This document shows positions 22,150-33,974 of a DNA stretch of 64,000 bases, in pieces; positions within the stretch are counted from its first letter, which is position 1, and each line of letters begins with the position of its first letter. This DNA comes from Antilocapra americana (Eukaryota > Chordata > Mammalia > Artiodactyla > Antilocapridae): the NCBI GenBank assembly GCA_007570785.1, contig ML664157.1:8167154-8231153 (forward strand). Direction: 5' to 3'. The notes beneath the pieces were generated by a model. That model saw only the letters and a program-made list of their open reading frames with translations, did no database searches and was not told the origin of the DNA. The translations under genes were made by a program, and so were the position numbers.

Positions 22150-23900
22150 TAACCAAAGTTGAAATGAATCAATGAATGATGAAAATGAATTAATTGTCAC
22201 TTAGCCCATAATGAGTCACTTATACTCAAGCCATTCATAGGGAATTAAGCTCTATTCTGGAATGCATTTCATGCACAAGTTATTCCTTGCAGAAAACAAA
22301 TTGCATTGAAAAAAATTTTCTAAAAGCTGTTGATTCTAGATGATGAATAACGTTTTTCTAAACTACCAAATAAAAGCTATTATGAGGCTACTAACATGAT
22401 TCTCATAATTAAATATATTTGACAGCCTTACTCAGAGCATTTTATCACTGATGGTATGTTACATCTTTTTGAGAATTTATTGGTTTTGTGGGATGAACAC
22501 TTTTAAAATATAAAATACTTTAAATTTTATTTTCAATAGTGCAATCTGGAAAAGAAAGTGCTATCATTTATAAACATATTGTCAAAGGATGGTTCTCAAT
22601 TGCTATTAGAAAGAGGAACACAGGCAAACTGGACAAAGGGACAGAGAAAATTAATTAAGTGCAGGAATTAATCAAGATATCAGACATCTTCACATATATG
22701 CTCCTGGGACAATTTTAGTAGGTTTTCTCTCCGTGAATCCAAAGTTATTAAATCATTATCAAGAATGAAAATTACTATATGATTATGCTAATTCCAAAAT
22801 AAAATATAAGCATTGAAAGAGAAGCCTACATAATACCATGAGGATGTATGGCAATACAAGAACATTTACTTCAGAATTGAAAGTTAAGTTGCTTAACACT
22901 AAAAAATTGATATTGTCAAATCACTTATCAAGTTTCCATCAGAAGTGGCAAAAGCTGTCAAAATTGACTCAAGCCATTTGTTGCACAGACTGAACTGACA
23001 TATGGAAAGCATGGAAGTAATATGCCATTACCACTTCCAATGCTAACTCTAAACACAGAATAATTGCCACCCATTTTATGACAAATCTCTCTCAGGTGCA
23101 TGCATTTCTTAAAAAGAAGTGGTAATCCTTTGACAAAAGCTTCCTCAAAGTGGATGTGTTCTTGTCAAAGATGCCCTAAAGCAAAGAAGAAATTGAAAGA
23201 GAGCAAGAACTTAGATAAAGGAACCAAACTAGGCTGAAAATATGTGTAATCTTTTCTTATAGATGTAAATTGTAGTACAGAATAGGCTACATTTCTTCAC
23301 ACCATTTCAAATTCCTAAAGCCCGAAGTCCCTTTTAAGTCTGCTAAGAACTGTCTTCAACTTGTGTAAAGGGACTCAAGGTCAAATATAAACAAAGACAG
23401 AACTCTGTTCCTGTGTTTTGGCCTTTAGGCAACGGTCACCTTGCAACCTCAAATTCATTAAGCATTCTTTCAACAACGTGCAAAGTGTGGGCTCTGCACC
23501 AGTCCCGTCCTAGACATTTGAAATACATCTAGAAAACATAATGACAAAGATTTCTGAACCAACACACTTTCAAACTTGGATTTCTATGACTGCCTTCCAC
23601 CTCTGCAATGACTATTTCAGTCTTCACAAACTGGCATGTCTGTCTTCCTTACACTCGGGGCAGGTTACCTCACTCTTATCCCTCAAAACAATCGGGAGCC
23701 ATGAAATATAAAGTCTCTCAACTTCCTGGGCTGAAATCTGCTCCCTCATCCTTCCACCTGTTATGAATCCCACCACCTTTAAACTTCCTAGAATCTTAGG
23801 CTGGTGATGTCTCTCTTTATCCTGTGTCCAAAATAATGCTTCTCTCTTCACTGAATCCTTACTATGAGTATTTATGTTTGATCTAAACCAAAGTCACCTG
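22150..23900. other. Repeat-poor unique block
   Basis: About 1.75 kb with no repeat family recognised and no credible reading frame. The 75-codon minus-strand frame at 23624-23851 has no domain that I recognise. This is a candidate for cross-species conservation testing. Confidence 0.45.
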
Positions 23901-23922
23901 TTTACAATAGGTGCACATGTGT

Positions 23923-23957
23923 GCGCTCACAGACACACACACATGCGCACACACCAA
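23923..23957. repeat. Short CA-rich microsatellite
   Basis: Alternating GCTCACAGACACACACACAT and GCGCACACACC; imperfect and probably variable. Confidence 0.8.
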
Positions 23958-23986
23958 GATTTCACCTTACCTTTAGCCACTACCCT

Positions 23987-24366
23987 TGTAGAGCCTAAGT
24001 GACTCTGTCTTAAAAAGAGGAGCCGCCATCTTGCGATAGAAGGCAACACCCAAGTTCCCCCACCCCCAGGTCACCACCCTAGACACGACTGCCAATCAGG
24101 GGCTAGCGCGCGAAAATACCCTGACCTCCCCTCCGGTTCTGGCCAGTCACAAGACGCTGAAGCACATTACCCCATCCGAGCCCTCCTGCCCTTTGTCTCT
24201 TTCTCTTAAAAGCCTTGTACCATGCGGCTCGGGGCGGCCGCCCTCACTCCCCTGCGTTGGTGTGTGTGTGTGCGGTCCAGACCGGGTCTGTAATAAACTC
24301 CCTCTTGCGCTTGCATCGGTGAATGGCCTCCTGGTGGTTTGTGGAGATTGGGATCTGGGCACAACA
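23987..24366 (+). mobile_element. Solo ERV LTR, CpG-rich, with 4-bp target duplication
   Basis: A 380-bp unit starts TGTAGAGCC and ends GGGCACAACA, giving the TG...CA ends of a retroviral LTR. The same four bases, CCCT, flank it at 23983-23986 and 24367-24370; a 4-bp duplication is typical of gammaretrovirus-like (class I) ERVs. Inside are a CCAAT box (GCCAATCAGG near 24092), a TATA-like TCTTAAAAGCC near 24206 and a polyadenylation signal in GTAATAAACTCC near 24293, in U3-R order. No gag, pol or env sequence flanks it, so the provirus was lost by LTR-LTR recombination. High CpG content suggests it is not very old. The frames across it are not genes. Confidence 0.85.
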
Positions 24367-24370
24367 CCCT

Positions 24371-25100
24371 CACTTCTCCCAAAGTCATATTTCTTGAAGT
24401 AGGTACAAAATTCTTACTTTTCAGCTTCCTTATTTCATCAGTTCACTCATTCAATGCGCACATTGCCCTCTCCACATCACTAAGGTTATTTTTGGTACGA
24501 ACTTTGATAACTTTTACGCTATTAAGTATAATTAACACTTCTCAATTGTCATCTTACTTGAAGTCTTAGACATGTTTACTGCCTTGAAATCCCCTCTTCC
24601 CTTGGCTTCTGTCACATTGTGGCCTGTCTTCTAATTTACCTCTTCCTTCTTCTCAGTCACTTTTCCAATTACATTTTCCTTTCTTACTTGCTCTTTAAAT
24701 ACTAGAGAGCCTTGGAACCCAGTAAAGCCCTCATCCTCCTCATACTCTTTTTTCTCTACTCATCAAACTCACTCACTGCCACAGTTTAAAATGCTATCAC
24801 TATAGTGGAGACCTCAGAAATTATAGTTCTACCCTCAGATTCAGTGTGTCCAAATCAAAGCCACAATTTTCCCTCCAAAACCTGCTGTCCACCATTTGAT
24901 GTTAGCATCATTATTTTCCATTATTGTTACTACTAGTGCCATAATTATCTTGTTTTTCAAATACCTTTTCTTGATTTTCCATACTACATCAAATCCTCTC
25001 AGTATATGCTCTCTTAGCATCCCAAACTTTTTCTTCACTAGATTTAACTCAACTATGATTAACTGAATATTATTTATATTGAATAACTGAAGATTATCCA
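24371..25100. other. Pyrimidine-rich intergenic DNA
   Basis: No gene. Its composition resembles the degraded repeat at 17256-18560, but no family can be assigned. The minus-strand frame at 24841-25101 has no visible motif. Confidence 0.35.
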
Positions 25101-25104
25101 ATAA

Positions 25105-25240
25105 TAGTCAAGCTCAAAACTCCATGCTCCATGAGGGCAAGTACCACATTATTTTGTTCATCACTGTATAGGCATGCCCAGTGTGTGTCTGGCAGAGAGA
25201 ACATTCATAATATCCTATAATGCTAAATGAATGATGAATC
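25105..25240 (+). mobile_element. L2 LINE 3' end fragment
   Basis: CTCCATGAGGGCAAGTACCA, TTTTGTTCATCACTGTATAG and AATGAATGATGAATC match the sense 3' terminus of L2. Confidence 0.65.
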
Positions 25241-25282
25241 ACACTCCATTAATTTATTTTTTGTCTTAAATATTTTAGAGCA

Positions 25283-25500
25283 CTCATGTGCTCAGTCACT
25301 TGGTTGTGTCTGACTCTTTGAGACCCTGTAGACTGCAGCCAGCTAGGTTTCTCAGTCCATGGGATTTCTCAGGCAAGAATACTGGAGTGGGTTGCCATTT
25401 CCTTCTCCATGGGCTCTTACTGACCCAAGAATCAAACCTGTGTCTCCTGCATTGGCAGGTGTTTTTTTTTTTTTAACCACTGAGCTACCTGGGAAGCCCA
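25283..25500 (-). mobile_element. Bov-tA SINE (reverse)
   Basis: Reverse copy from GTGCTCAGTCACTTGG to GAGCTACCTGGGAAGCCCA, with a 12-T run at 25461-25472 replacing part of the tRNA-like box region. Imperfect flanks TAGAGCACT and TAGAGTACT suggest the target duplication. Confidence 0.9.
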
Positions 25501-25580
25501 TAGAGTACTCCTAGCCTGTTAATATAACTGACTTAACTCTCTTGTGTAGAACATAAGAAGTAATCTGTTTCCTACTGTCC

Positions 25581-26045
25581 TGTGAATTGAATGGTGTTCC
25601 CTAAAAATAAATGTTAGATCCTGGTACCTGAGAATATGAATTTATTTGGAAATATGATCTCGACAGTGATAATCAAATTTAAGATGAGATCATCAGAGTG
25701 AGCCCTAATCCAACAGGACACAGCTGGTATCCTTACAGAAGGAAAAATTGGGTACACACATATACACACAGGAGAACACTCTGTGAGGACGCAGACAGAG
25801 GGAAAATGACGGTGTGAAGACAGAAGCAGCAAGTAGAGTTCCGTTGCCACGAGCTAAAGGTCACCTGGGGCTACCCAAGGCTGGGAGAGGGGCGGAGGCA
25901 GCCTCCCTGGAAGACTTCAGAGGGAGCATAGCCTTTCCAACACTTGGACTTCTGGCTTCCTCAAAACCATGACAAAATAAACTTAAGTTGTTTTAAGTCC
26001 CCCAGTGTGTAGTGCTTCCTTACTGCAGCCCTAGGAAACAAATAC
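25581..26045 (+). mobile_element. MLT1-like LTR (MaLR, ancient)
   Basis: TGTGAATTGAATGGTGTTCC, TTATTTGGAAATATGATCTC, TGTGAGGACGCAGACAGAGG and GACAAAATAAACTTAAGTTG keep the order of an MLT1-type LTR, ending GCAGCCCTAGGAAACAAATAC. It is diverged, and its right end was used as the target of the next SINE. Confidence 0.65.
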
Positions 26046-26174
26046 GTACTAAGCTGCTAAGTCGCCTCAGTCGTGCGCAAATCTTTGCAACCCTATGAAC
26101 TGTAACCTGCCAGACTCTTCTGTCTGTGGGATTCTCCAGGCAAGAATACCCCAGTGAGCTGCCATGCCCTCTTC
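26046..26174 (-). mobile_element. Bov-A SINE fragment (reverse)
   Basis: AAGCTGCTAAGTCGCCTCAG to GCCATGCCCTCTTC in reverse Bov-A order. A perfect 13-bp duplication, AGGAAACAAATAC, lies at 26033-26045 and 26175-26187. Confidence 0.93.
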
Positions 26175-26308
26175 AGGAAACAAATACAGGACCTTAAAAA
26201 AAAAAAAGTCATTTAGAGGCAGGCAAACTGAAACCCTGGGCAACTGGACAGATAGCAGAATCATCTTTGCCCCTCAATTATCTTTCTTGCCTTTTTGCCT
26301 CCATTATA

Positions 26309-26379
26309 TTGGGTTGGCCAAAAAGTTCATTTGAGTTTTTGTCCAATATGAACCCGAGAGCACTCTCTGGCCAACCTAA
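26309..26379. mobile_element. Internally deleted mariner (71-bp MITE-like)
   Basis: The left terminal inverted repeat starts TTGGGTTGGCCAAAAAGTTC and the right end reads GGCCAACCTAA. TA dinucleotides flank both ends (26307-26308 and 26380-26381), as expected for Tc1/mariner insertion. Only about 30 bp of interior remain, so there is no transposase. The ends match the mariner type common in ruminants. Confidence 0.88.
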
Positions 26380-26399
26380 TATATACGACTCACTGATGA

Positions 26400-28005
26400 G
26401 TGATCCATCTATGGAGCCCTCCAGGTCCTGCTCCCAGCTCACCAAGTCATCAGCACTTCCCATCCAGGGAGAGAGTCCTCATGGCTCCTTGGATAATGCC
26501 CAATCAATGGAAAAAGATAGACTGGATCCAAAAAATGTTGCTTTTAGTAGGATATTTTGTGCATTGTTTGCTCCTTTGCTGAAAAAGAAATGTGTCCTTA
26601 TAATGCATGCAACACAGCTGATTATGGAATAACTAATTCAATATTAAACAGCATTTTTTCTTTCTGCCAGTTAGCAAATCATGATGAGTCTGAAAATTCT
26701 TAAAAGTCCAGCTCAGAGAATGGTGTTTTGTCACCTGTGTTTTTTAAAACATGCAGCAAAAATATACATTCAGTCAATTGGTAGGAAACTGCTTGTCCTG
26801 TCAGCTTTTGTATGCTTGGTGATTACAGAACTGCCAACATTATTATTCTTGCCAGTTCCCACAACTGCTTGACAACCTCTTATTCATTTGCATTTTTCAG
26901 TGATTTTTCCAACGGTGTAAGTGGGAAGCTTTATGATTACACAAAAGTGGAAGGCTAGAGAAATCTATGGATGCTGTTTGTATTATCCTGAATTATTGTA
27001 GCTGCAATCTTATTACCTCTGATAGGCTTGAATTCAAATATAATCACAGCCATTTGTCAAATATGAATTACTCTGTAATATATGTTTTTTGATAGACTTG
27101 GCACAGTAGCATTAAAATAAAAAGGTGATCTTGTTATTTCTACCCCCAAAAAAGGGCTCTAGAAATATACTCTCATGCTACCCTTTGAAATACATTTATA
27201 AAATTTTCATGATATTTTCATTGTTAAAGGAGCAAAACATTAACTGAGAGTTAAAAATTCAGAATGTTCTTTGGATTGAATCTTATATGAACAAAATATC
27301 TAATGATATTAATAGAGTGAACTTCAAAATTCTTGAAGATTCTGACAAAAAGACATTTCCACTCTAAGAAAGTACTATATGAGTCACTTTCATCAGTATT
27401 TTTTTCATAGGTAAAAATATATTGAGACTATTCTCAGAAGAATAAGGTTCTAAAAAACAGAAGTAAAAGTACTATTCCTCTTGAGACATTATACAAGCTT
27501 AGAAAAATAAATTCAGTTCCATCCAATTTACCTAAAATTGGGTCTTACTTGAAATTCCATCATCAAGTACAGAAAAGTGCTTAGATGTTTGGATTAGAAA
27601 ACTGCATTTGTGAACATGCAAGAGTAACTCCAGGGACCTGTATCAACTCATTTGTTCACTCACCTCTGCAGGTGATGACTCGTTTGCATCACTGAACCTT
27701 CCACTGTAAAATTATTAGTATAGTGGTTCCAAACTTACTAATCTTTGACCCTTGGGAAGCCATTAATTTATTAAAACATATCTAAAAACCCATATGCATC
27801 CCAGCATTTTCTTTAGTAAGAAGAAATACAAATAATGTTTCAAATGTAGATAAGCCTGCTCTATCTATTCATTTTATAATGAAAATAATTTTGCCAAAAT
27901 TACAGAATTCATAATAGGTATTTTATTTTCTCAATCCTCAGATTAAAAAAGCAGCTACTTTTCTATAACTGCATTGTAATATCTCAAAACTCCATATAGT
28001 CAATA
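26400..28005. other. Repeat-poor unique block
   Basis: AT-rich with no repeat family recognised and no convincing gene. The nearby plus-strand frames (26267-26632, 26400-26582, 26681-26872) show no recognisable domain. Confidence 0.45.
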
Positions 28006-28009
28006 ATAG

Positions 28010-28200
28010 CTACCAACAATTGAATGCTTATTATGTTTCAGGAATTGTATTGAGCACTCAATCATTATCTCATTCAATTTGCACAACAACCCTTTGTAGT
28101 ATTAATAAATCACAAATTATTGGATACAGCCAGAAAGGTTATTCTCCCTAGGTCATATTTCACAAAAAAAAAAAAAAAAATGGGGCCAGAATTCTAAACT
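28010..28200 (-). mobile_element. MIR SINE (reverse)
   Basis: TTGAATGCTTATTATGTTTC, TGAGCACTCAATCATTATCT and TTTGCACAACAACCCTTTG follow the reverse MIR. A 17-A run lies inside at about 28164-28180. Confidence 0.75.
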
Positions 28201-28204
28201 AAGA

Positions 28205-29690
28205 TCATCACAACCTCTCTCCTGCACTGTACCGTACCATATACCCATTGGTGTGCTGAAGCTGCCCATAGGTCTTGTAAAAGTTTCAGCAATTTTTAAG
28301 CCAGTTGTTTAAATTGGTAAATATAAACTTGGTCGTGGTAAGAATATTTGCACCGCAAAAATCAACAAGCACCACAAATAAGGGCTTCCTTTCACCACCC
28401 CAGAGAGCTGGTTTACCAGCTCTGAATAGAGCAAGATTTCAACTATTACTCCACTTTCACTTTGGTTCAAAATAATCAGTTCCCTCAAGATTTGTTAAAA
28501 TGGGCACTTGACAGAGTCATAGGCACACCTGAAAGTAAAACAAAAAGTTTGCCCATGGTATGAATTTCAATATTCCACCTCTGTGTTCTGCTATGCAGAG
28601 GGCTTTGAAAGCACATACTTCCCTTTTCATAATGTCCACCATTCACCTTCTAAAGGTCATTGAATAAGACCAACACTTTATTCCTCTAAGCCTTCTAAAC
28701 TCCAAGTTACTTCAGGCCATAAAACTTACACTATACATTCTATTTATATTTCCAAAACTTACTATTACTCTGTATTTTTTCCCAGATTCAAAAAGCGTGT
28801 TTTTCTTTTCTCTTCTTTTCTTTTCTTTTTTTTAGCCTCAATCATAAAACACTTGATCAGGGTCACAGTCTAGAGTAGCTATTTCAGGTCATTTATTTTC
28901 TCTGGATTTCATGGCTATCTTCTGCTCAGTTCTTCATGAGTTGAAAATAACTTGCTAGTAGAGCCAATGTCGTTGCAACATTTTGAAATCTTTGTCAAAG
29001 ATCCTTGTTAGTCAACTCAAGCTCTTTCTTATAGACATGCTTATTGTCAAAAGACGTTATTAAACTATGACTTCATGGTACTATAAATTTCTGAGAACTG
29101 TTTTGGTTTTTAAATGAGATGTACCATGTGCTCACTCATCCAGATAAAGGGAGATGCTCATCACAGCTCAGTGGACATGAGGAGTTTAGTAAGATGCATC
29201 CTGTCCATCAATATACCCTGAATATACTCTCTTTGGTTTTTTTTTTATTTTGTACAAGCCATTTTTTAGGATTAATGAGGAATAGCTTTAGTGCAAATAA
29301 AATCTGCAAAGGGCCACTGACTCACCAATGAGCAATAGCCTTTGACAGTTTTGTTAAATAATAACACAATCAAGAAAGACATTATAGAAGTCAAAATGTT
29401 TATTTGGTGACAGTATAGAAAAAATAACTACTGTAGAAGTCCTTTTAATAAGAATGAAGTGATCAATATATCCTTAAAATGTGCTTTAAAATGTCATACT
29501 TTGATTCTCTATTCTGCCACAAATATCTACTGAGCCTATAAAGTTATAACATTAGCTACTTTTTCTAATGTAATCTAATTTTAATGACTCCCAATTTTAT
29601 CCATAGTGGAGTTAACTGATCCTGGATTATAGCTCCTGCTATAATAACTAGAGAACTGGTTAAAATACGTAGTTTTTTTCATATATCAGA
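28205..29690. other. Unique intergenic DNA with a polypyrimidine tract
   Basis: A TTTTC-type pyrimidine run lies at about 28799-28834. No repeat family or gene was recognised elsewhere in the interval. Confidence 0.4.
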
Positions 29691-29699
29691 CAACAGGCA

Positions 29700-31440
29700 T
29701 TACAGGGTTCTGATCCATGAGAAAAGGGAAACCAACAAGAGGAACCCCACATTTGACCCAGACTGCTTCATGAAGGCACTTTTGGAACAGAAGAGGACAA
29801 GGCAGAAATAAAGCAGAGTGGTTCCACTGAGATTAAGAGACAGAGATCAGAAGTGAGAGAGGCACTGGTAGCTGAGAGACAACAAGAGAGACACACAGAG
29901 AAAGAGCTCCAGAAATCAACCTGAGCCCTCTTACATCTTCAGCTGAATTCTAAGTTGCATACATCCAGGATGAGACTGTATGAAAATGGCAAAGAAGTGC
30001 TAGTAAGAGTGAACAGCCACCTGGAGCTCTAACCACTCACCACCAAAACCGGCATAGGGCCAGTTGTCTCTCAAATGAGAGACATTTGAATTCTGATCAA
30101 TCAGAGTGAAGAATCTTTTTTAAACACTCAAGAGATTCTGAAGAGACTCCAGAAAGACAACTGCTGAAGAGCAGGGCTAGTTCAGCAAAACTGACTTTCA
30201 ACTTCTTAGAGCAGAGCTTGAGAAAACCTCAGTAGGCTCAAACTGATCTTCAAAGATGTTAAATATCTGACATAAAACTCAACACACTTCAAGAAAGGAA
30301 AGAACATCTAGACCTTCACAAATACTGCATTCACAATATCTAGGATCCAGTAAAAACTTTGTAGACATGCAAAGATGCAGAACAACATGACCTATACTCA
30401 GGAAAAAAATATCAGTAAATAAAAACAGAACCATAACTTACATAGGTGATTCAAATGTGTCAACAGACAAGGACAGTGAAAAATAGTATTATAACTATGT
30501 TCATGTTCAAAGACTGAAAATAAACATGAATATATGGAGGAATGAGCCAACTCACTGGAAAAGACCCTGATGCTGGGAAAAATTGAGGGCAGGAAGAGAA
30601 GGGGGCATCAGAAGATGAGACAGTTCGATGGCATCATCTATATAATGAACATGAGTTCGAGCAAACTCTGAAAGACAGTGAAGGACAGGGAGGCCTGGTG
30701 TGCTGCAGTCCATGGGTTGCAGAGTGGGACATAACATAGTAACTGAACAACAGCAATAACATATGGAAGAAAAAGATAGAGACTGTGAATGAATAAATAG
30801 AAACCATACAGAAGAACCAAATAAAATTCTATAGCTAAAAATACAATAAAATAAAAATTCACTGGATAGGCTTAACAGAAGATTGGATACAACACAAGGA
30901 AAAAATAGTGAATTTCAAGATCAAGTGATAGAAACAACACAAAAACACACAGAAAGAAAAAAGACTTAAAATGAACAGAGCCTCAGTGATCAATGAGACA
31001 ACATCAAACGGTCTAACAAATATGTAATTGGCGTCTAAGAAAAGGTCAAGACACAGGGTGGGGCACAAAAATATTTGAAGGGACAGTGGCTAAGAATTTT
31101 CAAAATTTGATTTGTGGTATACACATAGACCCAAGAAAACTCACAAACTAAAAGCAGATTAAACACAACAAAAATTACGCTAAGACCTATTGTAATTAAA
31201 CTGCTGACAATGAAAAAAAAAAAGAGAGAGAGAATCCTTAAAACAGCCAAAGGGAAAAATGAGTGTTCCATGTTGGATTGGACACTAACTGACTTGAAAA
31301 AGGAATTAAAAAAACTCCTGGAGTTGATGAAAATGTTCTATATTTTGATGGGGTAAATGCCTGCATTTGTTATCATTCATTACACACTTAAGATCTGTAC
31401 AACTCTATGTATGTAAATTATATTATACTTTGATAATCTA
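29700..31440 (+). mobile_element. HAL1 / old L1-like element, decayed
   Basis: HAL1 elements are half-L1s that carry only an ORF1-like gene. AATATCTAGGATCCAGT, AGACATGCAAAGATGCAG, AATTCACTGGATAGGCTTA, GAACAGAGCCTCAGTGA, TCAAACGGTCTAACAAATAT and AAACTGCTGACAATG occur in the expected sense order. A 3' UTR-like end follows (CACACTTAAGATCTGTAC, near 31382). No open frame survives. A BovB 3' end is inserted at about 30548-30758. The region before about 30210 is assigned with less certainty. Confidence 0.72.
30548..30758 (+). mobile_element. BovB 3' end inside HAL1
   Basis: ACTCACTGGAAAAGACCCTG through GATGCTGGGAAAAATTGAGG to TAGTAACTGAACAACAGCAA is the BovB ORF2 end plus 3' UTR. HAL1-like text resumes after it at ATATGGAAGAAAAAGATAG. 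Confidence 0.88.
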
Positions 31441-31829
31441 ATTCTAATCTCATTCTGGAAAGAGCATTTGGAAGGTATGTGGACAAATAATCTGAAATAC
31501 ATATTTTCTCTGACCCTAGGTTTATGGTCATAAGAAAAACAAACACTTGAACGACTCACAGTAATGAAACTCAACTTACTATTATAAAAATTAAAAACAA
31601 AGTGATTTTGGAGCACAGAAATCTTTGTGTAAGGAATATTTAATTCAACTCAGAAGATAAGGATCATCTTTTATTTCAAAGAAACAGACACTTATTGAAC
31701 ACTTACAGCAAGTTATATACTAAATATATAAAAATGAATAATATGCATTTGGTTAATAATATTAAAAATGCATTGAGTATATACCATATGCAGACACTGA
31801 ACTCACTACAACATCATCTTACTATAGAA
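31441..31829. other. Unique AT-rich DNA
   Basis: No gene and no repeat confidently recognised. The minus-strand open frame at 31380-31616 shows no domain. Confidence 0.4.
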
Positions 31830-32020
31830 TAATAGTTAAAACTCAAGCAGATCTGGCTTAAGTTCAGACTCTGTTACTTACTAGCTTAGGAAAGTCACTA
31901 AACTTCTGTAAACTTCAAATGCTCACAGGTAAAGTGATGATAATAATTAAAATACTTATTTTGTTGTATGTTTGTGAAGATTAATTGAAATAGATAGAAC
32001 TAAAACAAGGTCCAAGTCCT
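31830..32020 (+). mobile_element. MIR SINE
   Basis: CTCTGTTACTTACTAGCTTA, GGAAAGTCACTAAACTTCTG and GGTAAAGTGATGATAATAAT follow the sense MIR consensus. Confidence 0.8.
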
Positions 32021-32060
32021 AAGAATCCACCAGAATTGGCCTATAAAAAATAATGTCATT

Positions 32061-32186
32061 GGTGGTGGTTTAGTTGCTAAGTTGTGTCAGACTCTTGCAA
32101 CCCCGTGGACTGTAGCCTGCCAGGCTTCTCTGTCCATGGGATTCTCCAGGCAAGAATACTGGAGTGGGTTGCCATTTCCTTCTCCC
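32061..32186 (-). mobile_element. Bov-A SINE fragment (reverse)
   Basis: GGTGGTGGTTTAGTTGCTAA to GCCATTTCCTTCTCCC in reverse order. A perfect 14-bp duplication, AAAATAATGTCATT, lies at 32047-32060 and 32187-32200. Confidence 0.94.
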
Positions 32187-32200
32187 AAAATAATGTCATT

Positions 32201-33083
32201 ACGTTATGTTCAGTAGGACATTCCTGCCATGAGAATACAAAGAGGAAGTCATCTTATCCCAGAAGAAGTCTCCCTTAGAAAGATGCTTAATGGACTCTTA
32301 AAGAATAACAGAGTTATTCAGAAGACTTGGGGAATACATAAACTCCAGGCAAAGGAAACATAAACTATCTCAAAGGCAAAAAAAATCATAATTGCTGAAA
32401 TGTAAAACACAAGGCACATGATATAACATGGATTCAGAGAGACCAAGTTTTATAGAAGGTTTTATATTGCATGTTGAAGAGGCTGATCTGTACTTAGTAG
32501 GCTTGTAAGAGCCACTGAAAACTTCCAAGGCAATTTTACATTTTAGAAACATAGGTGACTCAATGGAAGTCTTATATGAAAATGGCAAGGTGTCAGAGAA
32601 GCAGTTAGGCGATGGTCACCAAATCTCAGGCAAGAGTTGTGAGTCATGAACTGGAGCAACTGTAGAGGGATGGAGATGAGCTCCAGGGATGGGAATGACC
32701 TGAGAAACTCTAAGGAAGTAAATTTGGCAAAGCAAGGTCAGTGATGGGATGTGAGAGGTGAGGGAAATAGCACCTAGATTTGTTCTCTGGGTGATGATAC
32801 TGTGATAAGGGTTACAGGAGGAAGGATGCATTTGGTCTCAAGCGTGTTGAATCTGAGATGTCTGTAGGAATCCCACAGGGCTGTGGGTAGCACAGTGAAT
32901 TTGCATCTGGAGTTCAGATGATAGTTAAACAAGATTGATGTGGATTGGAGAACCACCAAATATGAAGAAACAGATGCATTAAAATAGCTGAGAGCATTTG
33001 AAAAGAAGACAAAGTACAAACTGTGGTGAGGCAAGGACATAACCCTGGGACACTAATCAAATCAGTTGGTAATTAAGGAGACT
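32201..33083. other. Unique intergenic DNA
   Basis: No repeat family recognised. The minus-strand open frames here (60-90 codons) have no recognisable domain and I do not call them genes. Confidence 0.4.
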
Positions 33084-33094
33084 AGTAGGAAGAC

Positions 33095-33374
33095 TGGAGA
33101 AGGCAATGGCACCCCCACTCCAGTACTCTCGCCTGGATAATCCCATGGATGGAGGAGACTGGTAGGCTGCAGTCCATGAGGTCGCTAAGAGTTGGACATG
33201 ACTGAGCGACTTCACTTTCACTTTTCACTTTCATGCATTGGAGAAGGAAATGGCAACCCACTCCAGTGCTCTTGCCTAGAGAATCCCAGGGATAGAGGAG
33301 CCTGGTGGGCTGCCGTCTATGGGGTTGCACAGAATTAGACATGACTGAAGTGACTTAGCAGCAGCAGCAGAAGC
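33095..33374 (+). mobile_element. Full-length Bov-A2 SINE dimer
   Basis: Two related BovB-derived monomers occur in tandem: the first from TGGAGAAGGCAATGGC, the second from TTGGAGAAGGAAATGGCAAC. They end in a (CAG)n-like tail at about 33360-33370. A perfect 11-bp duplication, AGTAGGAAGAC, lies at 33084-33094 and 33375-33385. The 280-bp length fits an intact Bov-A2. Confidence 0.95.
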
Positions 33375-33385
33375 AGTAGGAAGAC

Positions 33386-33713
33386 AAAGAGAAATAGGAA
33401 GGAAACAGAGAGTTGTAACACTGAATAAAGGGCCTTTGAGTGAAGAAAAGAGAGAGAGTGTATCAGGTAGAACAAAAACCTGAAAACTATGTTGTGTTAA
33501 GGAAACTATTTACACACAAAAAGCATCATATGAAGTGAATTAAGAGGTTGAGACCAGCTCAGGGAGGGTCTTGAAGTCAATGTTATTAAGTTCAGGTTTT
33601 ACATTTTACTATTGGGAAACTTTTTGTTCAGTTTAATTGGGATGCAATTGATTAATGAAAGTATCATGTATATATCTATATAAACACATAGATGTGTATG
33701 GGCTATATATGGG
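33386..33713. other. Unique intergenic DNA
   Basis: No gene or clear repeat. Confidence 0.4.
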
Positions 33714-33926
33714 CTTCCTAGGTGTCTCAGTGGTAAAGAACCTGCCTGCCAATGGAGAAAATGCACGAGATGTGGGTTTGATCCCTGGGTCAGGAAGATC
33801 TCTTGGAGAAGGAAATGGCAATCCATTCCAGCATTCTTGCCTGGAAAATCCCATGGATACAGGAACCTGGTGGGCTACAGTCCATAGGGTCACAAAGAGT
33901 CAGACACAACTGAGCGCACGTGCGCG

Positions 33927-33959
<33 letters not shown>
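33714..33959 (+). mobile_element. Bov-tA SINE with an expanded CG/CA tail
   Basis: Sense copy from GGGCTTCCTAGGTGTCTC through GGTTTGATCCCTGGGTCAGG to AGTCAGACACAACTGAGCG. Its 3' end has expanded into an alternating GC/CA repeat (see the next entry). CTATATA on both sides (about 33702 and 33960) may be the target duplication. Confidence 0.92.
33914..33959. repeat. Strict purine-pyrimidine alternation, Z-DNA-prone
   Basis: 46 bp alternate without a break, starting GCGCACGTGCGCGCACGCGC and continuing as (CA)n. The first 22 bp are CpG-dense. Such tracts are known to flip to Z-DNA under negative supercoiling; whether this one does so in cells is not shown. Confidence 0.9.
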
Positions 33960-33974
33960 CTATATACAAAGCAT

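Noticed and set aside
24147..24402. Overlapping open frames in the GC-rich block as coding exons
   Set aside because: They lie in the solo LTR and its flank; GC content alone keeps them open.
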